From: Neopestalotiopsis rosae
Taxonomy: Eukaryota > Ascomycota > Sordariomycetes > Amphisphaeriales > Sporocadaceae
Direction: 5' to 3'
Assembly (NCBI GenBank): GCA_023078685.1
Contig: JALGAS010000014.1
Location: 186,001-250,000, forward strand
Length of the DNA stretch: 64,000 nt
A program made the position numbers and the translations under genes. Within the stretch, counting starts at the first letter, position 1. Every line of letters starts with the position of its first letter. Shown here piece after piece: positions 46,437 through 59,026 of this stretch. The notes under the pieces are model-generated. The model was not told where the DNA came from, did not search any database, and saw only the letters and a list, made by a program, of their open reading frames with translations.

Positions 46437-47642
46437 GATGGAAATACTTGTTGTCAGGCATTATATTGGATTTGAGCTATCAGGAAGCAGACCTTGGTGA
46501 ACACTTCATCCCAGAGCATCACGCTAAACTGGTGTGGTCTCGGCATAGATCTGTACTTGAGGACGCCGGGCCGATGCGTTCTCAGCACCATCATGGAACG
46601 GATCCCGACACCATGTGCAATTTACTTTACCGTGCTACCGTTAGCGGTTGGTTACCCTGAGATATGGCGTGATAAGCAGGCTAGTAATTGACACTATTTT
46701 CCTAGAGGCCATGCTGTTTCAAAGTGGCCGCTGCTTGCCAAGGCGAATAGACTGTCTTGCCATGTTCGCCAGGAGGGGTCCATCTCCGCAATCACAAGCT
46801 CAATTAACCTAGGTTGCAAATGTTGGGATTCGAATGATGTGTCACTTTTCGATTTCGACGTGGAACTGATTATCTTCCTCTGAGCCTTTTCAAAATGCGT
46901 TGTTTCTACAGGATTTCGACAAAAAGCAAATACCAATATCAAGGCTGATGATCTCCTGAACTGCCTCTTCGGCATTGGTAGGTCTTACCACCATCGTATC
47001 ACCAGCATCTCGCCAGGATTGCAGACGCAATTATAAGGGTCGGTGTGCCATCTGCCCAATCAAATGCCACATGTGTTTTGGCTTATTTCACCTGAGGCTC
47101 AAAATTCACACACCGCCAGCTGTGCCGAGGGCGCTTGCGTTATCTTGCCGCTATCTTAGCGTGAGTGCTAACCCGGGTAGGTATAATGCTCTGGTCGAGG
47201 GGCTGGAGGGGCTCAAGCAAAAAGCCGGGGACCCATCGCTGACGATCGCTCAACGACTGTGTCGAGAGGAGAGGTTGGACCTGGGACTTGGCTGGACTGC
47301 TGTAGTGGATTGGAATTGGCAAGGGAGGCTGGACAGGTCCAGGTCCAGGTCCAAGTCCCTTGAACAAACGCCCATCCCATCCCATCCAGTAGGTCCCATC
47401 CAGGTTTATCAATTCTTTATCGGCGACGCGCGGGATCGCATAATCTTTTGACCAGGAGCCGGACAGGTGTCGTGTCCCTGACCTGGGGAATCAATTGATT
47501 GATCTGTCTCGCCAAACTTGTCCAAGGAGAGAGCCCTTTCCGTCTCTCCTCTCCCTCTCCCATCTCCCATCCTCACAACTCGTTTGTCTGTCGTGCCTCA
47601 ATCCCACGAACTGTCTCGTCGCAATTGACGCGTCAGCCCACC
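46437..47642. other. Intergenic: promoter of the sphingolipid methyltransferase
   Basis: About 1.2 kb. The last ~110 bp before the start codon are strongly pyrimidine-rich (CTCTCC, CCCTCTCC), as in well expressed housekeeping genes. A GCGCTTGC site occurs at 47131. No supported gene. Confidence 0.5.
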
Positions 47643-49317
47643 ATGGCAGCTCAAGAGAAAAATGGCCCGCATCTGGAGGGCGACATGTCTTTCATTCAGA
47701 CACCTCCTGCCCAGCCCTCCAAGTTTAAGCCCACCGATTGCGGTGTCGCAACGACCAATGCAAGTATCATGCTTCCCACTGCCACGTGCAACTCAATGCC
47801 ATGCACATTTACTGACACGCTTTTGTCTTTCAGTCCGCCGCTATCCCGAATGCTCCCCTTCCTGCTGAGGGCTCTGGCAATGACTCCTTCCCGCTCATGA
47901 TCCTCGGCGGTCTCCTCGTCGGTGTGCCGATCTTCGTTGCCCGCTTCCTCGGCGGTGGCTTCTACACCTCGATCTTCTTCTTCATTGTGCTGTTTGTGCC
48001 TATTCTCGTGAGCGTCTGGTACTTCACCTCGCGCCTTTCCCCGAGACTCAACAACAAGGCCAGACTTCCCGGTCGACCAATTGAGGAGTACCTCACCTTT
48101 AAGAAGAATGAAGATCGCCTGCGTTACAACACCGCCTCCTCCAAGATTCCCATGGAGGACTTCATTGAGAAGTACCTCGATGGTGAGGTCGACTTCAACG
48201 GTGATGCTCTTGATATCCTCGAGTACCGCCACGACTGGGCCTCATGGGCCTTTACCTGGAACCTGTTCAAGTTCATCTTCGCCGGGTTTGGAAAGAGCGT
48301 CCTGTTCCACACTCGTGAGCAGGATGATGAGCAGATTCGCCCAACTTACGATGCTGGCAACGACCACTACAGCTACTTCCTGGGTCCTCGCATGGTCTAC
48401 ACTAGCGGTATCATCTCTGACATCACCAAGGAAGAGACACTCGAGGAAATGCAAGACAACAAGATGGCCGTCGTTTGCGAGAAGCTCGACCTCAAGGAGG
48501 GCGAGAAGCTTTTGGACATTGGCTGCGGCTGGGGTTCTTTGGCTCGCTTTGCTGCCGTCAACTATGGTGCCGATGTCACTGGTGTGACCATTGCTCCTAA
48601 CCAGGCTGCTTGGGGTAACGATGGTCTTCGCCGATCTGGAGTCCCGGAGAGCCGTGGCCGCATTCTGTGCTCTGATTACCGCGACATTCCCGAGCAGAAG
48701 TTCAACAAGATTTCTCAGATCGAGATGGGCGAGCACGTTGGTATCAAGAAGTTGACCGGTTTCTTCCGCCAATGCTCCGACATGTTGGAGGATGATGGTG
48801 CCATGTACGTCCAGCTGTCTGGTCTGCGCCGTGCCTGGCAGTACGAGGATTTGATCTGGGGTCTGTACCTGAACAAGTTCATCTTCCCTGGTGCTGACGC
48901 TTCTACCCCTCTTTGGTACTACGTCAGCTGCCTTGAGAGTGCTGGTTTTGAGGTCAAGAGGTATGTCATGATTTCCCAGCAAATATGTCATTGCTTGATG
49001 TTTACTAACATGTCCACAGCATCGACACTGTCGGAGTCCACTACTCTGGTACGCTTTGGCGCTGGTACCGCAACTGGGTTGGCAACGCTGAGACTGTTCG
49101 CGCCAAGTTTGGTGAGCGCTGGTACCGTATCTGGGAGCTGTTCCTGGCTTGGTCCACGATTGCCTCGCGCCAGGGTTCTGCTACTTGCTTCCAGTTTGTC
49201 GTGGTCAAGAACCTGAACGCGACACACCGCGTTGATGGTCTGCTGTCTCAGCACGGCATCCGCGGTGCACTTGCCGCTGCTCAGGCCAAGGGCAGATCTT
49301 TCTTCCCTAAGATCTAA
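47643..49317 (+). CDS. Sphingolipid C9-methyltransferase
   Basis: SAM-dependent methyltransferase that adds the C9 methyl branch to the sphingoid base of fungal glucosylceramides; acts at membranes of the secretory pathway. 513 residues from three exons (47643-47759, 47834-48960, 49020-49317). Two adjacent transmembrane helices (about 60-110) precede a cyclopropane-fatty-acid-synthase-type domain with SAM motif I LLDIGCGWGS. VTGVTIAPNQ, EMGEHVG and the long C-terminal part are family-like. Intron 1 starts with GCAAGT, not GT: a GC-AG intron that joins TTN to SAAIPNAPLP, as in homologues. Codons are strongly biased to C-ending ones, as for a highly expressed housekeeping gene. Confidence 0.93.
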
Positions 49318-49896
49318 GTCATTGATCTGAGCAATGAGACGAGACAAGTGCCATGTCAACTTGGTAATGTTGACCACGCGCTTTGATTTCTCCAAGAGTG
49401 GCAAATCTGGTGGCTACCAGTAGCATGACCATGAATGATCGACACTCACAGGGATCCACTGCAGCAACTTGGGTCGTTTCCTGCTGTGACTATGGCCAAG
49501 CACGCGCCTAGTCACACCAAGACAGGCTCTAGGTTGATTGGTGGCCATTTCTACTCGCCATCATAAGAGGGTTAACTCCACATCATGATCCGGTATCGTG
49601 ATCTAGCAATGATGCAAATTCGCTTTAGACGGGAATGCATGCAATGTTTATGAGATACGTGTCCTAGCATACCAAAATACCAAAACTATATACAGAAGGA
49701 GGGGTCAAGCCTCGAGGCGGCTTGTGTGACGTATACTGCCTAGATACGGAGGTAGTATTTCCACCGAGATATGACCCAAATGAATATGAACCGCTATCCA
49801 ATATGCACACTGAAGGAACGACTTGAGAGTGAATCCGCAAGCCCAAGAATTATATACATCTCCTGACTGGAAAGAGTTGTCAACCTCTCCAGATGC
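49318..49896. other. Convergent intergenic spacer
   Basis: Between the sphingolipid methyltransferase and the secreted protein. No gene seen. Confidence 0.5.
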
Positions 49897-51558
49897 TTAC
49901 TCACAGACAATAGGGTCGATAAGGACACCGGATTGGGGAAAAGGGTCGAGGGGCCCCCAGATGTTGCCAAACTCATCGGCGCCCAAGCCTCGAACGAGCC
50001 AGGGCATCTGAGAGAAGTCGTTGCCGGGCGGGGGCGTGCCGGGAATCAACTGCTCAGCCTGGACCCAGACATTGACCGGCTGTACGTAGGCACCAGCGAC
50101 GAGGCCTTGCTTGGTGAGACGCGTCTTGGGCACACCGTCGATTTGCGCGATTGCGCGGTAATCTCTGGCGTAGCCGGTGGTGATGTCGGCGCGGTACTCG
50201 AACCTGTTCTGCTCGTTGCGGCCGTTTCTCAGTGCCACAGACGCGATGAGGCGATCCGTCGTGTTTCCAGTACACGGATCATAATCCATGGCGTAGAGGT
50301 TGGCAGTAGCTCGAGCATTGGAGACAAAGCCAATGAACTAGGAACAGGTCAGCATTTGCGTGTCGGCGATGCGAGACGTATGGGTATAATGGGTGAATGA
50401 TGAGGTGGGTAACACTTACTCGGGACTCTCTCAACTCCGTATTCGTGTTGAAGTTGTCAACACCCAAGAGTGCCAACTCCATGCGGATGTAGACGAGGTC
50501 AACAGTAGTGGTGATTTGAACATTTTGGGCAATGATACTGAAGCAGATCATTTCGTTGCCTCTGCGGATACCTTGCCACGTGATAAAGTCACCAGGCAGA
50601 AAGGGCGCCATGCTCAGAGGATCTGGGGCAGCACTTTTCTTCGATGTCAGTCATCGCCATGATTCAAGCGGGCCACACTTGTTCACAACTCACAAGGTAC
50701 CAGAACCCTGAAAGGGCCGGTTGGTCGCCGGGCACAGCGGGTCGCTGGCGTTGCGGGGGATGCACATGGGGAACCCGGAGAAGGAGCTGACGCTGGGGCT
50801 CTCGTCGTCGGCGGTGAAGAAGGGGGCGCCGTCGTAGCCGACGGAGAAGACGGCGTTGGGGTCGCTGATGCGCAGCGTGGGCCCGCTGCGGATCTTCATG
50901 GTGCCGTTCTCAAAGTCGATGGACTCGATGAAGCCGCTCGACAGGCCCTCGAAGAACTCGTAGGCAATGATCTGCGCCGCCGTGGGCACGTTGTTGACAA
51001 AGTTGCCAATGACCTAAGTAGGGCGGAAGACAAAAGACCCAGGTTTCAGTAATGTCCATCTTTGGTGGCAAGGTAACGCAAATGATAATCCGCCCTTTCC
51101 TCGCTCTTTTACTTTTTCTTCCTCCTCTTTAAAACATGTCCATCCTTCCATGGTAGTCTCTGACTGGGGCCGCACTGGGAAATCGCACTTGGGAAAATCG
51201 CACTGGAATGGCCGCACATGGAGGGTGGTGGTGTTCTTCGCACTGGTGGAATCGAAGTGTATGTAGCCGCACCCTAACTCACATTGACCTCATACCCAAG
51301 CATACTGTCAGCCTCGGCGGCAAAGTCCTTCCACGGAACGTAGGCGGCCGGGAACTGGACCAGCATGTTCTTTGGAACGATCATGTCGAAGCCGGCAATG
51401 GAGATGGACCCGCCCGTGTTGAACGAGTCGTCATTGGCGACGGCGGCCTCGAGACCGCCCTGTATGAACAATGGCGCATCCTGGGCGACGGCGAAGGGAA
51501 GCATGTTAAGGACTTGGGCACCCAAGAAAGCCCAGAGGAGGGATGACGACTTGAGCAT
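49897..51558 (-). CDS. Secreted protein of unknown function
   Basis: 416 residues from four exons (51558-51283, 51013-50694, 50633-50420, 50337-49897); frame closes at every junction. A signal peptide ends near residue 26 (FAVAQ). No membrane anchor follows and cysteines are few (one pair near PMCIPRNASDPLCPA), with several NxT/NxS glycosylation sites. The sequence is rich in beta-like segments, such as IESIDFENGTMKIRSG and VFSVGYDGAPFF. I do not recognise the family, although its intron-rich structure and codon use indicate a real, conserved gene. A conserved fungal extracellular protein of this size could be a wall or surface component. The intron between exons 1 and 2 is long (about 270 nt). 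Confidence 0.75.
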
Positions 51559-52314
51559 CTTTACAAACGATGTGGAAGAGATTAGATGCGGTGCTCTGAG
51601 GTTATATGATTGGAAGTGAGGGGAAGTCGTCATTCAAGGTGGCAATAGTTGCACCTTTATAGACTTGGTTTGGGTTTCTCCTCAAGACACGTGGTATATC
51701 TCGGTGAAATATGTTCCATGTTGAGTCAGTGCAACTCGTGGATGAACACTTGTTTCTGGGCAATGATACCTTGCATTCGTCTTGGACATCGCCTATCGGC
51801 TTCCGGATGGTTGCAGAAGATTACAAGGTTGCGCAAAATGCACTCCATCGTGAGTCTTGTGATCCTTTTCGCAATATTCGCGCTCTACGCGCCGCCGTCG
51901 GTAAGCTTCAATGTCCTGACTGAGTAATTGAAGATCCACTCACCTACTTCTGGATGTGTAGAAACCTGTTTGTCATGATTACAATCACCTGTGTGAGGTG
52001 CCTGAGATGCCCGCGAGAGTCTTGGCGGATAGACAATAAGTTGTATTTGTCTTGTGCCGGATACCACATTGCAGGGGAATCGGAGAGATGGAGTTTGAAA
52101 ATTCACAATCTTCAGGCTGCAGAATTGTTGCGGCCCAGAACGTGAAAGCAGGGGTTCTAATTTTCGAGGGAATGCATTATTGATCATATGGGATTTCTCC
52201 TTCTCGTATCTTTCAGGGGCCGGAGGGACTCGAGCAATGAGGGACTGGAGTTGGACAAACGAGCTGCGCTGCCAAGTCTTATAGCCAAGAGTATCGCTCC
52301 AAGGATTTCCCACA

Positions 52315-52450
52315 TGGTGTGGTCGGAGAATATCCCTGTCGCCTCTCGTGAGCCTCCAAAAACAACGTTTACCTCAGTCACCCACATGTATAGTCAGGAG
52401 TATCGCATCGCTTCAGGGATCCCGCGTGGTGTGGTCGGAGAATATCCCTG
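52315..52450. repeat. 24-nt direct repeat, 112 bp apart
   Basis: Identical 24-nt copies at 52315-52338 and 52427-52450, both beginning TGGTGTGGTCGG and ending ATATCCCTG. Similarity extends about 25 bases to the left with mismatches (GAGTATCGC shared), so each unit is about 50 bp. Could be a local duplication or target-site remnant. Confidence 0.75.
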
Positions 52451-54192
52451 CATGCGTCTGCCTATAAGCCGCTGAACATTATGATTCAAGCCACAGTTTG
52501 TGTACGGGTAGCGTTCCGTGGGCTGGAAGGATTGTTCAGCAGGGCGAAGCTGGGCCCAGCTAAATAGGCAGAAGTAAGCCCGTATTTCCCATGCTGACAG
52601 CCACAGGTCAGCAATGCTATGCCTTAAGATCCTCGGCCCCTATCCGACGTGTACCTTGCAAAGCACCAGGCATTGCAAAAGTTTATTTCTCCAACGGGAT
52701 AGTTATCGTCCAAAGATCGTCGAGTTATAGCGCAGCGTCACAGCGACAAAGGCGGCTCCACCCTCTATGCCGTGGAATGCTACGATATCCTCTCCCGGAC
52801 TTGGGGTAGCGAATCACAGGGACCGACATACCGCGGGTGCGTCCGCAATGCACCTGAGCCCTTGAAATGATGGTACCCCAGGATGACGCCCGGGCGGCGG
52901 CCCGCGGGGCTCTCCAAACTTGATCTATTTGCCTGCCAAGTCAATATATGCAGCCAATCACTTGGCTTACCTCTTGGCATTCTGATCCACCACGCCGCCC
53001 CCGCGGGCAACCGTTGGCTGTAAGTCATCTTTTCGTCTGGTCCATTGGGCAACGTTGGACGGTCCAAGACTTTCACAGAAGCTTGGCCATCTCTTGTAAG
53101 CTGAAGCTTTTACCAGGATTTCGCAATCTTTATTGGAATTAGAAACTTTGTCGGTAAACTAGCACATGGAATGCAGGAACAGCTCGCTTACATTCAGCAT
53201 TATCTCCGAGAAATGTGCATTAGAGATGCTTTGCCACGAAAATTATGGCTCAAAAACGGAAATAAATGCGATAACTGAAAAGATACCAAGAATAGTAGCA
53301 CATTTTGAAGATTTCATTACCGGATTGCAGCCATCTCTCCAACCCACTCGGCACATTACACTGTCCGAGCAAACAAACGATGATACCTTTCTGCATTCTC
53401 TTGCTGCCCTTTATCAAGTAGTCAAAGGAAATGAATAGTCAGCCCACCGTTATAGAGTGGAGCCCCCGCCTGACACCAAGACCATAGACGACTGCAACTG
53501 CTTGGTGGATTGTGGCTGGGCTCCCACTCGGCAAAGCATATCCACATCAAGAAACATCTTACGAAATGACCAAAGAGGATTTACAAACTAAGGTAGTTCT
53601 CTTCAGCTCACGTGCTACTGCGAACGTTGACTAATGCTTACTGGGGCTGAGCGTATTGCATAATCCTCAGCAGCCGCACATTATCGTCTTCATGCTGTGC
53701 AATGCAGACATTATAGAGATTCATTCTAGATTTTTATTCAGGTGTTCTTCTCATATCGTAATGATGGACACCATAACAGACCCGAAAGATATCATGTGAA
53801 AGATTTCGAGAACAGTCTGCGTTTGGGAGACCTCCCATTCATTCAAGTTCTTCCAGCGGGCAAAACCATTCCCGTCCTCATGACAAGTATCCGGTGAAGC
53901 TCGAGAGGCAAAAAGAAGTGTGAGTGGGTGTGTGAAGCTGGCCAGGATCCGAGTCCACTTCGCCCGGTCTCGATGGTATGTAAGTATGCGTGATAGAGGA
54001 GTCCGATGCCCAAGAGTCATTATCCCAAAACGACATTTGACCTCTAAGCGAAGTCGAGAACCGAAATTCCTTGTGCCTCGCCGGGCCTCATGTCAACAGA
54101 CTCGGTCAGGAGGGATGGACTTAACTCGGGGATCAATAGGCCAGGTAATCCGTTATACTCATTTTCATGACACTGGAATCGTTTTGATTTTC

Positions 54193-54199
54193 TATAAAA
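54193..54199 (+). promoter_or_regulatory. TATA box of the multicopper oxidase
   Basis: TATAAAA, 104 bp upstream of the start codon, followed by a C/T-rich leader. Confidence 0.55.
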
Positions 54200-54296
54200 G
54201 CACATGAATCCCCTCACGATCAAGTGAACCTTTTCTTTTCCAGCATCAAATCAGACTCTCATCAAGACATTCATTCCCCTCATTCCTTTGCCCATC

Positions 54297-56593
54297 ATGG
54301 CTAAAGGACTCAGCTTGTTTGCTCTCGCTTCTTGCCTCTTGTCACTCTCTTGTGCACAGAAATTCGACTCGGCCATTCCTCCAGAGGAAGCCCAGGCTCT
54401 TTCCCAGATTGTAGAAGATGACCCCAACGATGTCTTCCGAATTGCAAAGAGCGGAGAGAGCCCAGAGTATCCTCTGATCTATGGCGTTCCTCTTCCCATT
54501 CCTCCAGTCAAGCAACCAAAGAAGTATGTTCAGGTCTAGAGTGTGCCCATTACCCAGTGCGATCAATACCTACCCACCCTAGTGCGAATCTCCTTGGTGC
54601 GAATATTCATGTTGTGTGTTACTCTTGTATGTGCGAATTTCTGTGTCTTCTATCTTATGTGAATAGTTTCACATTACTATATGCTACTCGAGTCATCAAT
54701 AGTAGTTCGATGACAAATCAGAGTGGAGCTGACAACTGAATGTTAGAATCATTACCAATCCTGTGACTGGTAAAGACATCTGGTACTACGAGGTTGAGAT
54801 CAAGCCGTTCGACCAGCAGGTCTATCCCAACCTGAGCCCTGCCCGCTTGGTCGGCTACGATGGCATCTCCCCAGGCCCAACCTTTGTGATCCCACGCGGC
54901 ACAGAATCCGTCGTTCGTTTCATCAACCAAGCTGAGCGAGAAAACTCTGTCCATCTCCACGGCTCCCCTTCTCGCGCACCCTTTGATGGCTGGGCGGAGG
55001 ATGTTACCTTCCCTGGACAATACAAGGACTACTACTACCCAAACTTTGAGTCTGCACGTCTGCTCTGGTAAGTGACCCAATATTGCTGCCGCGTCGGTTG
55101 GATGTACGATGTTAACAATAGGGACGTATAGGTACCATGACCACGCCTTGGGTATTGTAAGTTGACTTTGACTCATAACTTGGATCAAAACTCTAACCAT
55201 AATACAGACTGCTGAAAATGCGTACTTTGGCCAAGCTGGAGCTTACATCGTCACCGATGCCGCTGAGGACGCCCTGGGTCTGCCCTCTGGGTACGGCGAG
55301 TTTGACGTTCCCCTGATTCTCTCGGCCAAGTTCTACAATCAGGACGGCACTCTCCAGACAACTGTCAACGAGCGAGAGAGCACATGGGGAGATGTTATTC
55401 ACGTCAATGGACAACCCTGGCCTTTCATGAACGTGGAGCCCAGAAAGTACAGATTCCGCTTCCTCAACTCTGCGATCTCTCGCAGCTTTGCCTTGTATTT
55501 CGCCAAGACTTCGGCCTTGGGCGCGAGACTTCCCTTCCAAGTTATTGCTTCTGATGCCGGCCTTCTGGAAAAGCCAGGTAAGCATCACTTACTACATACC
55601 CAAGACCTATGGAAAATCATGCTGACTTGTTATACCATAGTCACCGTAGATGATCTATACATCTCCATTGCCGAGCGCTACGAAATTGTCTTTGACTTTA
55701 CCTCTTTTGCCGGACAGTCCATTGAGATGCGCAATGAAGAGCAAGCCGGTGGCATTGGAGTCGACGACGACTATGAGAACACTGACAAGGTCATGCGCTT
55801 TGTCGTGGGCTCCAACCCTGTCGCTGATCCTTCCACTGTACCTGCTACCCTGCGTGATGTTCCCTTTCCTCCGTCCACCACTGGCGTCGACCACCACTTC
55901 CGCTTCCACCGCAGCAACGGCGAGTGGCTCATCAACGGCGTCGGCTTCGAGGATGTTGAGAACCGTGTTTTGGCCAAGGTCCCCCGTGGTACCGTCGAGA
56001 TCTGGGAGCTCGAGAACAGCTCCGGCGGATGGAGCCACCCGATCCACGTGCACCTAGTCGATTTCAGAGTCATCAAGCGCACCGGCAACGCCCGCGGCGT
56101 CGAGCCCTACGAGGCTGAGGGTCTCAAGGACGTCGTCTGGCTGGGCCGCGGCGAGACGGTCACGGTCGAGGCGCACTACCACCCGTGGAACGGCGTCTAC
56201 ATGTTCCACTGCCACAACCTGATCCACGAGGACCACGACATGATGGCCGCCTTCAACGTGACCCAGCTCACCAACTTTGGCTACAACGAGACTACCGACT
56301 TTGGCGACCCCATGGACCCGCGCTGGCGCGCCGTCGACTACAGCGCCGCGGACCTGTCGGCGCGCGGCGGCGTCTTCACCGACGACGCCATTGTCGACAA
56401 GGTCCAGCGCCTCGCCCTCGAGCAGCCCTACAGCGAGCTCACCCAGGTCGAGGAGGCCCTGACCGAGTACTGGACCGCCAACGGCGCTGGCAACCCCAAC
56501 AGCCCCGTCAAGCGTGATGCCGGTGTCCCCATTCCCCGATACCGCCGGACGCAGCACCACCACTCCCCGGCTGTGCCTGTTGTCGCTGCTTGA
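54297..56593 (+). CDS. Multicopper oxidase (bilirubin-oxidase-like)
   Basis: 631 residues from five exons (54297-54523, 54747-55067, 55132-55156, 55208-55577, 55641-56593); exon 3 is only 25 nt and carries WYHDHALGI. A signal peptide (about 1-20, SCAQ) indicates secretion. All four copper clusters are present: HLHG, WYHDH, HPIHVHL and HCHNLIHED, with the HCH-xxx-H plus Met arrangement of a type 1 site. The layout (GKDIWYYEVEIKPF, AENAYFGQAGAYI, GGWSHPIHVHL) matches fungal bilirubin-oxidase/CotA-like enzymes more than classical laccases. It would oxidise phenols, indoles or pigments by one-electron steps with O2. The first intron is long (223 nt). Confidence 0.92.
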
Positions 56594-57118
56594 GCACTTG
56601 CCTAGGTAGTGACGAAGATCTTTTTGAGTATCTGCTTCTCATCGTGAATATTTATGGTGCGGAAAAACTTGTGCTTTGGCACGGACAGTCATTACCGGAT
56701 TTGGCCCGATTTGTTTACACTTGGTTCGCATACATATTCCGTACATATATCTTCTTGTATATACCTAGGTACATTTTCTAGTATATTAAATATCACTCAT
56801 TTGGAAGGCATTTGTCAAATACTCTGACCGGGCGCCTATGGCCATTCACAGAGTGGACTGATTGCCTCACATTGGCCAATTATATTTTGAAGCTGTTGGT
56901 CCCTTGTAGATCTCTCCTCAGTGGGTAGTGGTAACAGCAACCGTGCATAATCTTGGTGAATGCACTGAAGCGGAGACTTGGCGCACCAACAGTAATTGTG
57001 CATATACTCCCAGACTTCGTCCCTGAGACAACATTGAAAAGATGCGACTCACCCGGCAAACCTTCAGCAGACTTTTGACTACTACTCACGAATTCATTCA
57101 ACAAAATCATTTCAGAAA
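56594..57118. other. Intergenic: promoter of the proline iminopeptidase
   Basis: Spacer of about 0.5 kb between two plus-strand genes. AT-rich 3' region of the oxidase on the left. No gene. Confidence 0.5.
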
Positions 57119-58154
57119 ATGGCGGCTACTCCAAGTTCAGAAGGTTTCATTCCATTTGACATCCCCGGGAAGAGCGACACCCCGGGCGAGACCTACTACA
57201 AAGTGTATGGCGATCTCTCAAGTGGGGCAACGCCTTTGGTGGTACTTCACGGCGGCCCCGGCGGCGCTCACGAATACTTGCTCCCCTTTGCAAAGCTCTG
57301 GCCTGAGTATGGCATTCCGGTCATCTTTTACGATCAGATAGGCTGCGGTCGCTCAACGCATCTCCGCGACATGGCAGGTAACAAGGAGTTCTGGGTGGAG
57401 TCCTTGTTCGTCGCCGAGCTCAACAACCTGGTGGACCACTTCAAGCTGCACGACGGCCCCGGATTCCATCTCTTGGGCCAGAGCTGGGGCGGGCTTCTCG
57501 CTACTGCATTTGCCGCTTCTCAGCCACGGGGCCTCAAGAGACTGGTGCTGGCCAGCTCCCTAGCCAGCATTGAGCTTTCCATCAAGAGCATCTGGTTGTG
57601 CAAGGAGGCACTCCCGGCGGATGTCCAAAAGGTCATTGATGAAGGTCGCGCGAAAGGCGAAACCAAGACGCCAGAGTACAAGGCAGCCTCGGCAGTCTTT
57701 ACAAAGACTTTTGTGAGCCGTGCAGAGACAATGCCCCCAGAATTGATGGCGGCTTTCAAGACCATGGGCGAGGACACGACAGTTTATGATACTATGTGAG
57801 TTTTCTTGCAGACTCTCGCCACGTTCTAGATAAATATTCACATCCGCTGACCATTCATTCTTCAGGTATGGTCCCTCGTTGTTCGACTGTATTGGTACGC
57901 TGGTTGGCTGGAATGACATTCCGCGCCTTCACAAAATCACTGCCGACACTTTGGTCTACAATGGAGAATTTGACACCTCGCATGATATTGCACAAGAGCC
58001 ATATTTTGAGCTCATCTCGCGTGTCCGTTGGATCACGTTTCCAAATGGCAGCCACTTTTGCCATTTGGATGAAGGTGGACTGAGAGAACGAGTCTTGAAG
58101 GTAGTGGGACGATTTTTGACACACCACAAGACGGATTACAAGGTGGATGCATAA
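57119..58154 (+). CDS. Proline iminopeptidase-like alpha/beta hydrolase (S33 family)
   Basis: 321 residues, exons 57119-57795 and 57866-58154. HGGPGG (about 44-49) is the S33 oxyanion motif, GQSWGG at S122 the nucleophile, NGEFDT the catalytic acid and GSHFCHLDE the histidine. Starts with a short cytosolic N-terminus and no signal peptide. The reaction expected is removal of an N-terminal proline from a peptide, but the same fold also acts as amidase or esterase in secondary metabolite clusters. The splice donor is GTGAGT with the ATG split (AT|G). It lies between the multicopper oxidase and the tryptophanase fusion, and is convergent with the fusion. Confidence 0.9.
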
Positions 58155-59026
58155 GATACTAGATTGTATGTAGCAACCTTAACTACTCTGGAAAGCCAGT
58201 GGATGTTGTTAAACTAGACGCGTTTTGTGCTAGAAGCTTGCGACGTGGTATGCACTTGCACGAGGTCCCATTTATGCATGCATCTAACTGAATGCCGGCA
58301 CTTGAACTGACCATTTACCCGGTTGATAATGTTGGAAGACGTAAATAGATGCCCGGCACTCTCAAGGAGTATTCCGGGCTGCACCTGTATGTCGTATTGC
58401 ATGATTGCAAAAATCTCCTGGCGACTCCAACCCTCCGCAGCGCCACATTGGAGTGGCACGGGCTTCACTGTTCCATTGCGGCACTTTGTGCGCATGCATC
58501 ATTTGATTCGCTGCTGCGGCTGCCTATAGCTTCTCCGACCGACCTATGCGAGATGAATCATGAGCTCAATTCGGAATATAGTCCGTGCCGCCCGACCATG
58601 CGCACACCACACCAAGGTCATATTGTTGAATGTGCCACCCCCCCCCCCCCCCCCCCCCCCTTCTTTGGACTGCTGCTGATCACTGTCCGGTCTATTGCCG
58701 CAGGCGACGTCAATACCGACTATCCTGGGCGCCAAATCTTGCTTTAAGCGAAAGTTTATCGTTGCCTCAGAGATTGATATGAGCGGAGATGAATGTATTC
58801 AATATGCAAATTCGGACAAGACAAGCAATATTTAGAATTATAAGTGGGGTAGAGCAGTCCATTGACAGTATAGTCAATGAGTACTATTCTGAATATTGAT
58901 GTTGAAGCTCTTAGAAGCGCGCTCCAGACCCTACTCCAACTTTCTTGCCAAGGCTTATTAAGAACTCATTGGGAATGGAAGCAACCATCTTCATGCATGG
59001 ACGCGTGAACATTGAGGCGCAGCAGT
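58155..59026. other. Convergent intergenic spacer
   Basis: Between the iminopeptidase and the tryptophanase-prenyltransferase fusion. Holds the poly(C) tract at 58638-58660. No gene. Confidence 0.5.
58638..58660. repeat. Poly(C) tract, 23 nt
   Basis: Uninterrupted run of 23 C preceded by TGCCA and followed by TTCTTTG. Second tract of this kind in the window. Confidence 0.9.

Larger units (their letters stand above)
51559..54296. other. Long divergent intergenic region
   Basis: 2.7 kb with no convincing gene. It contains a 24-nt perfect direct repeat (listed separately) and several weak open frames. One, at 53166-53438 (90 codons), shows no known domain. The right end carries a TATA box for the multicopper oxidase. 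Confidence 0.45.

Noticed and set aside
48242..48991. 249-codon open frame antisense to the sphingolipid methyltransferase
   Set aside because: It is the mirror of a strongly codon-biased coding sequence; no domain and no intron logic.
49794..49976. Extra 3' exon for the secreted protein at 49897
   Set aside because: A GTAAGC donor overlaps the stop codon and an acceptor exists, but the added residues show no conservation cues; the plain stop is simpler.
56054..56563. 169-codon open frame antisense to the multicopper oxidase
   Set aside because: Val/Asp/Gly-rich shadow of GC-rich third positions in the oxidase gene.
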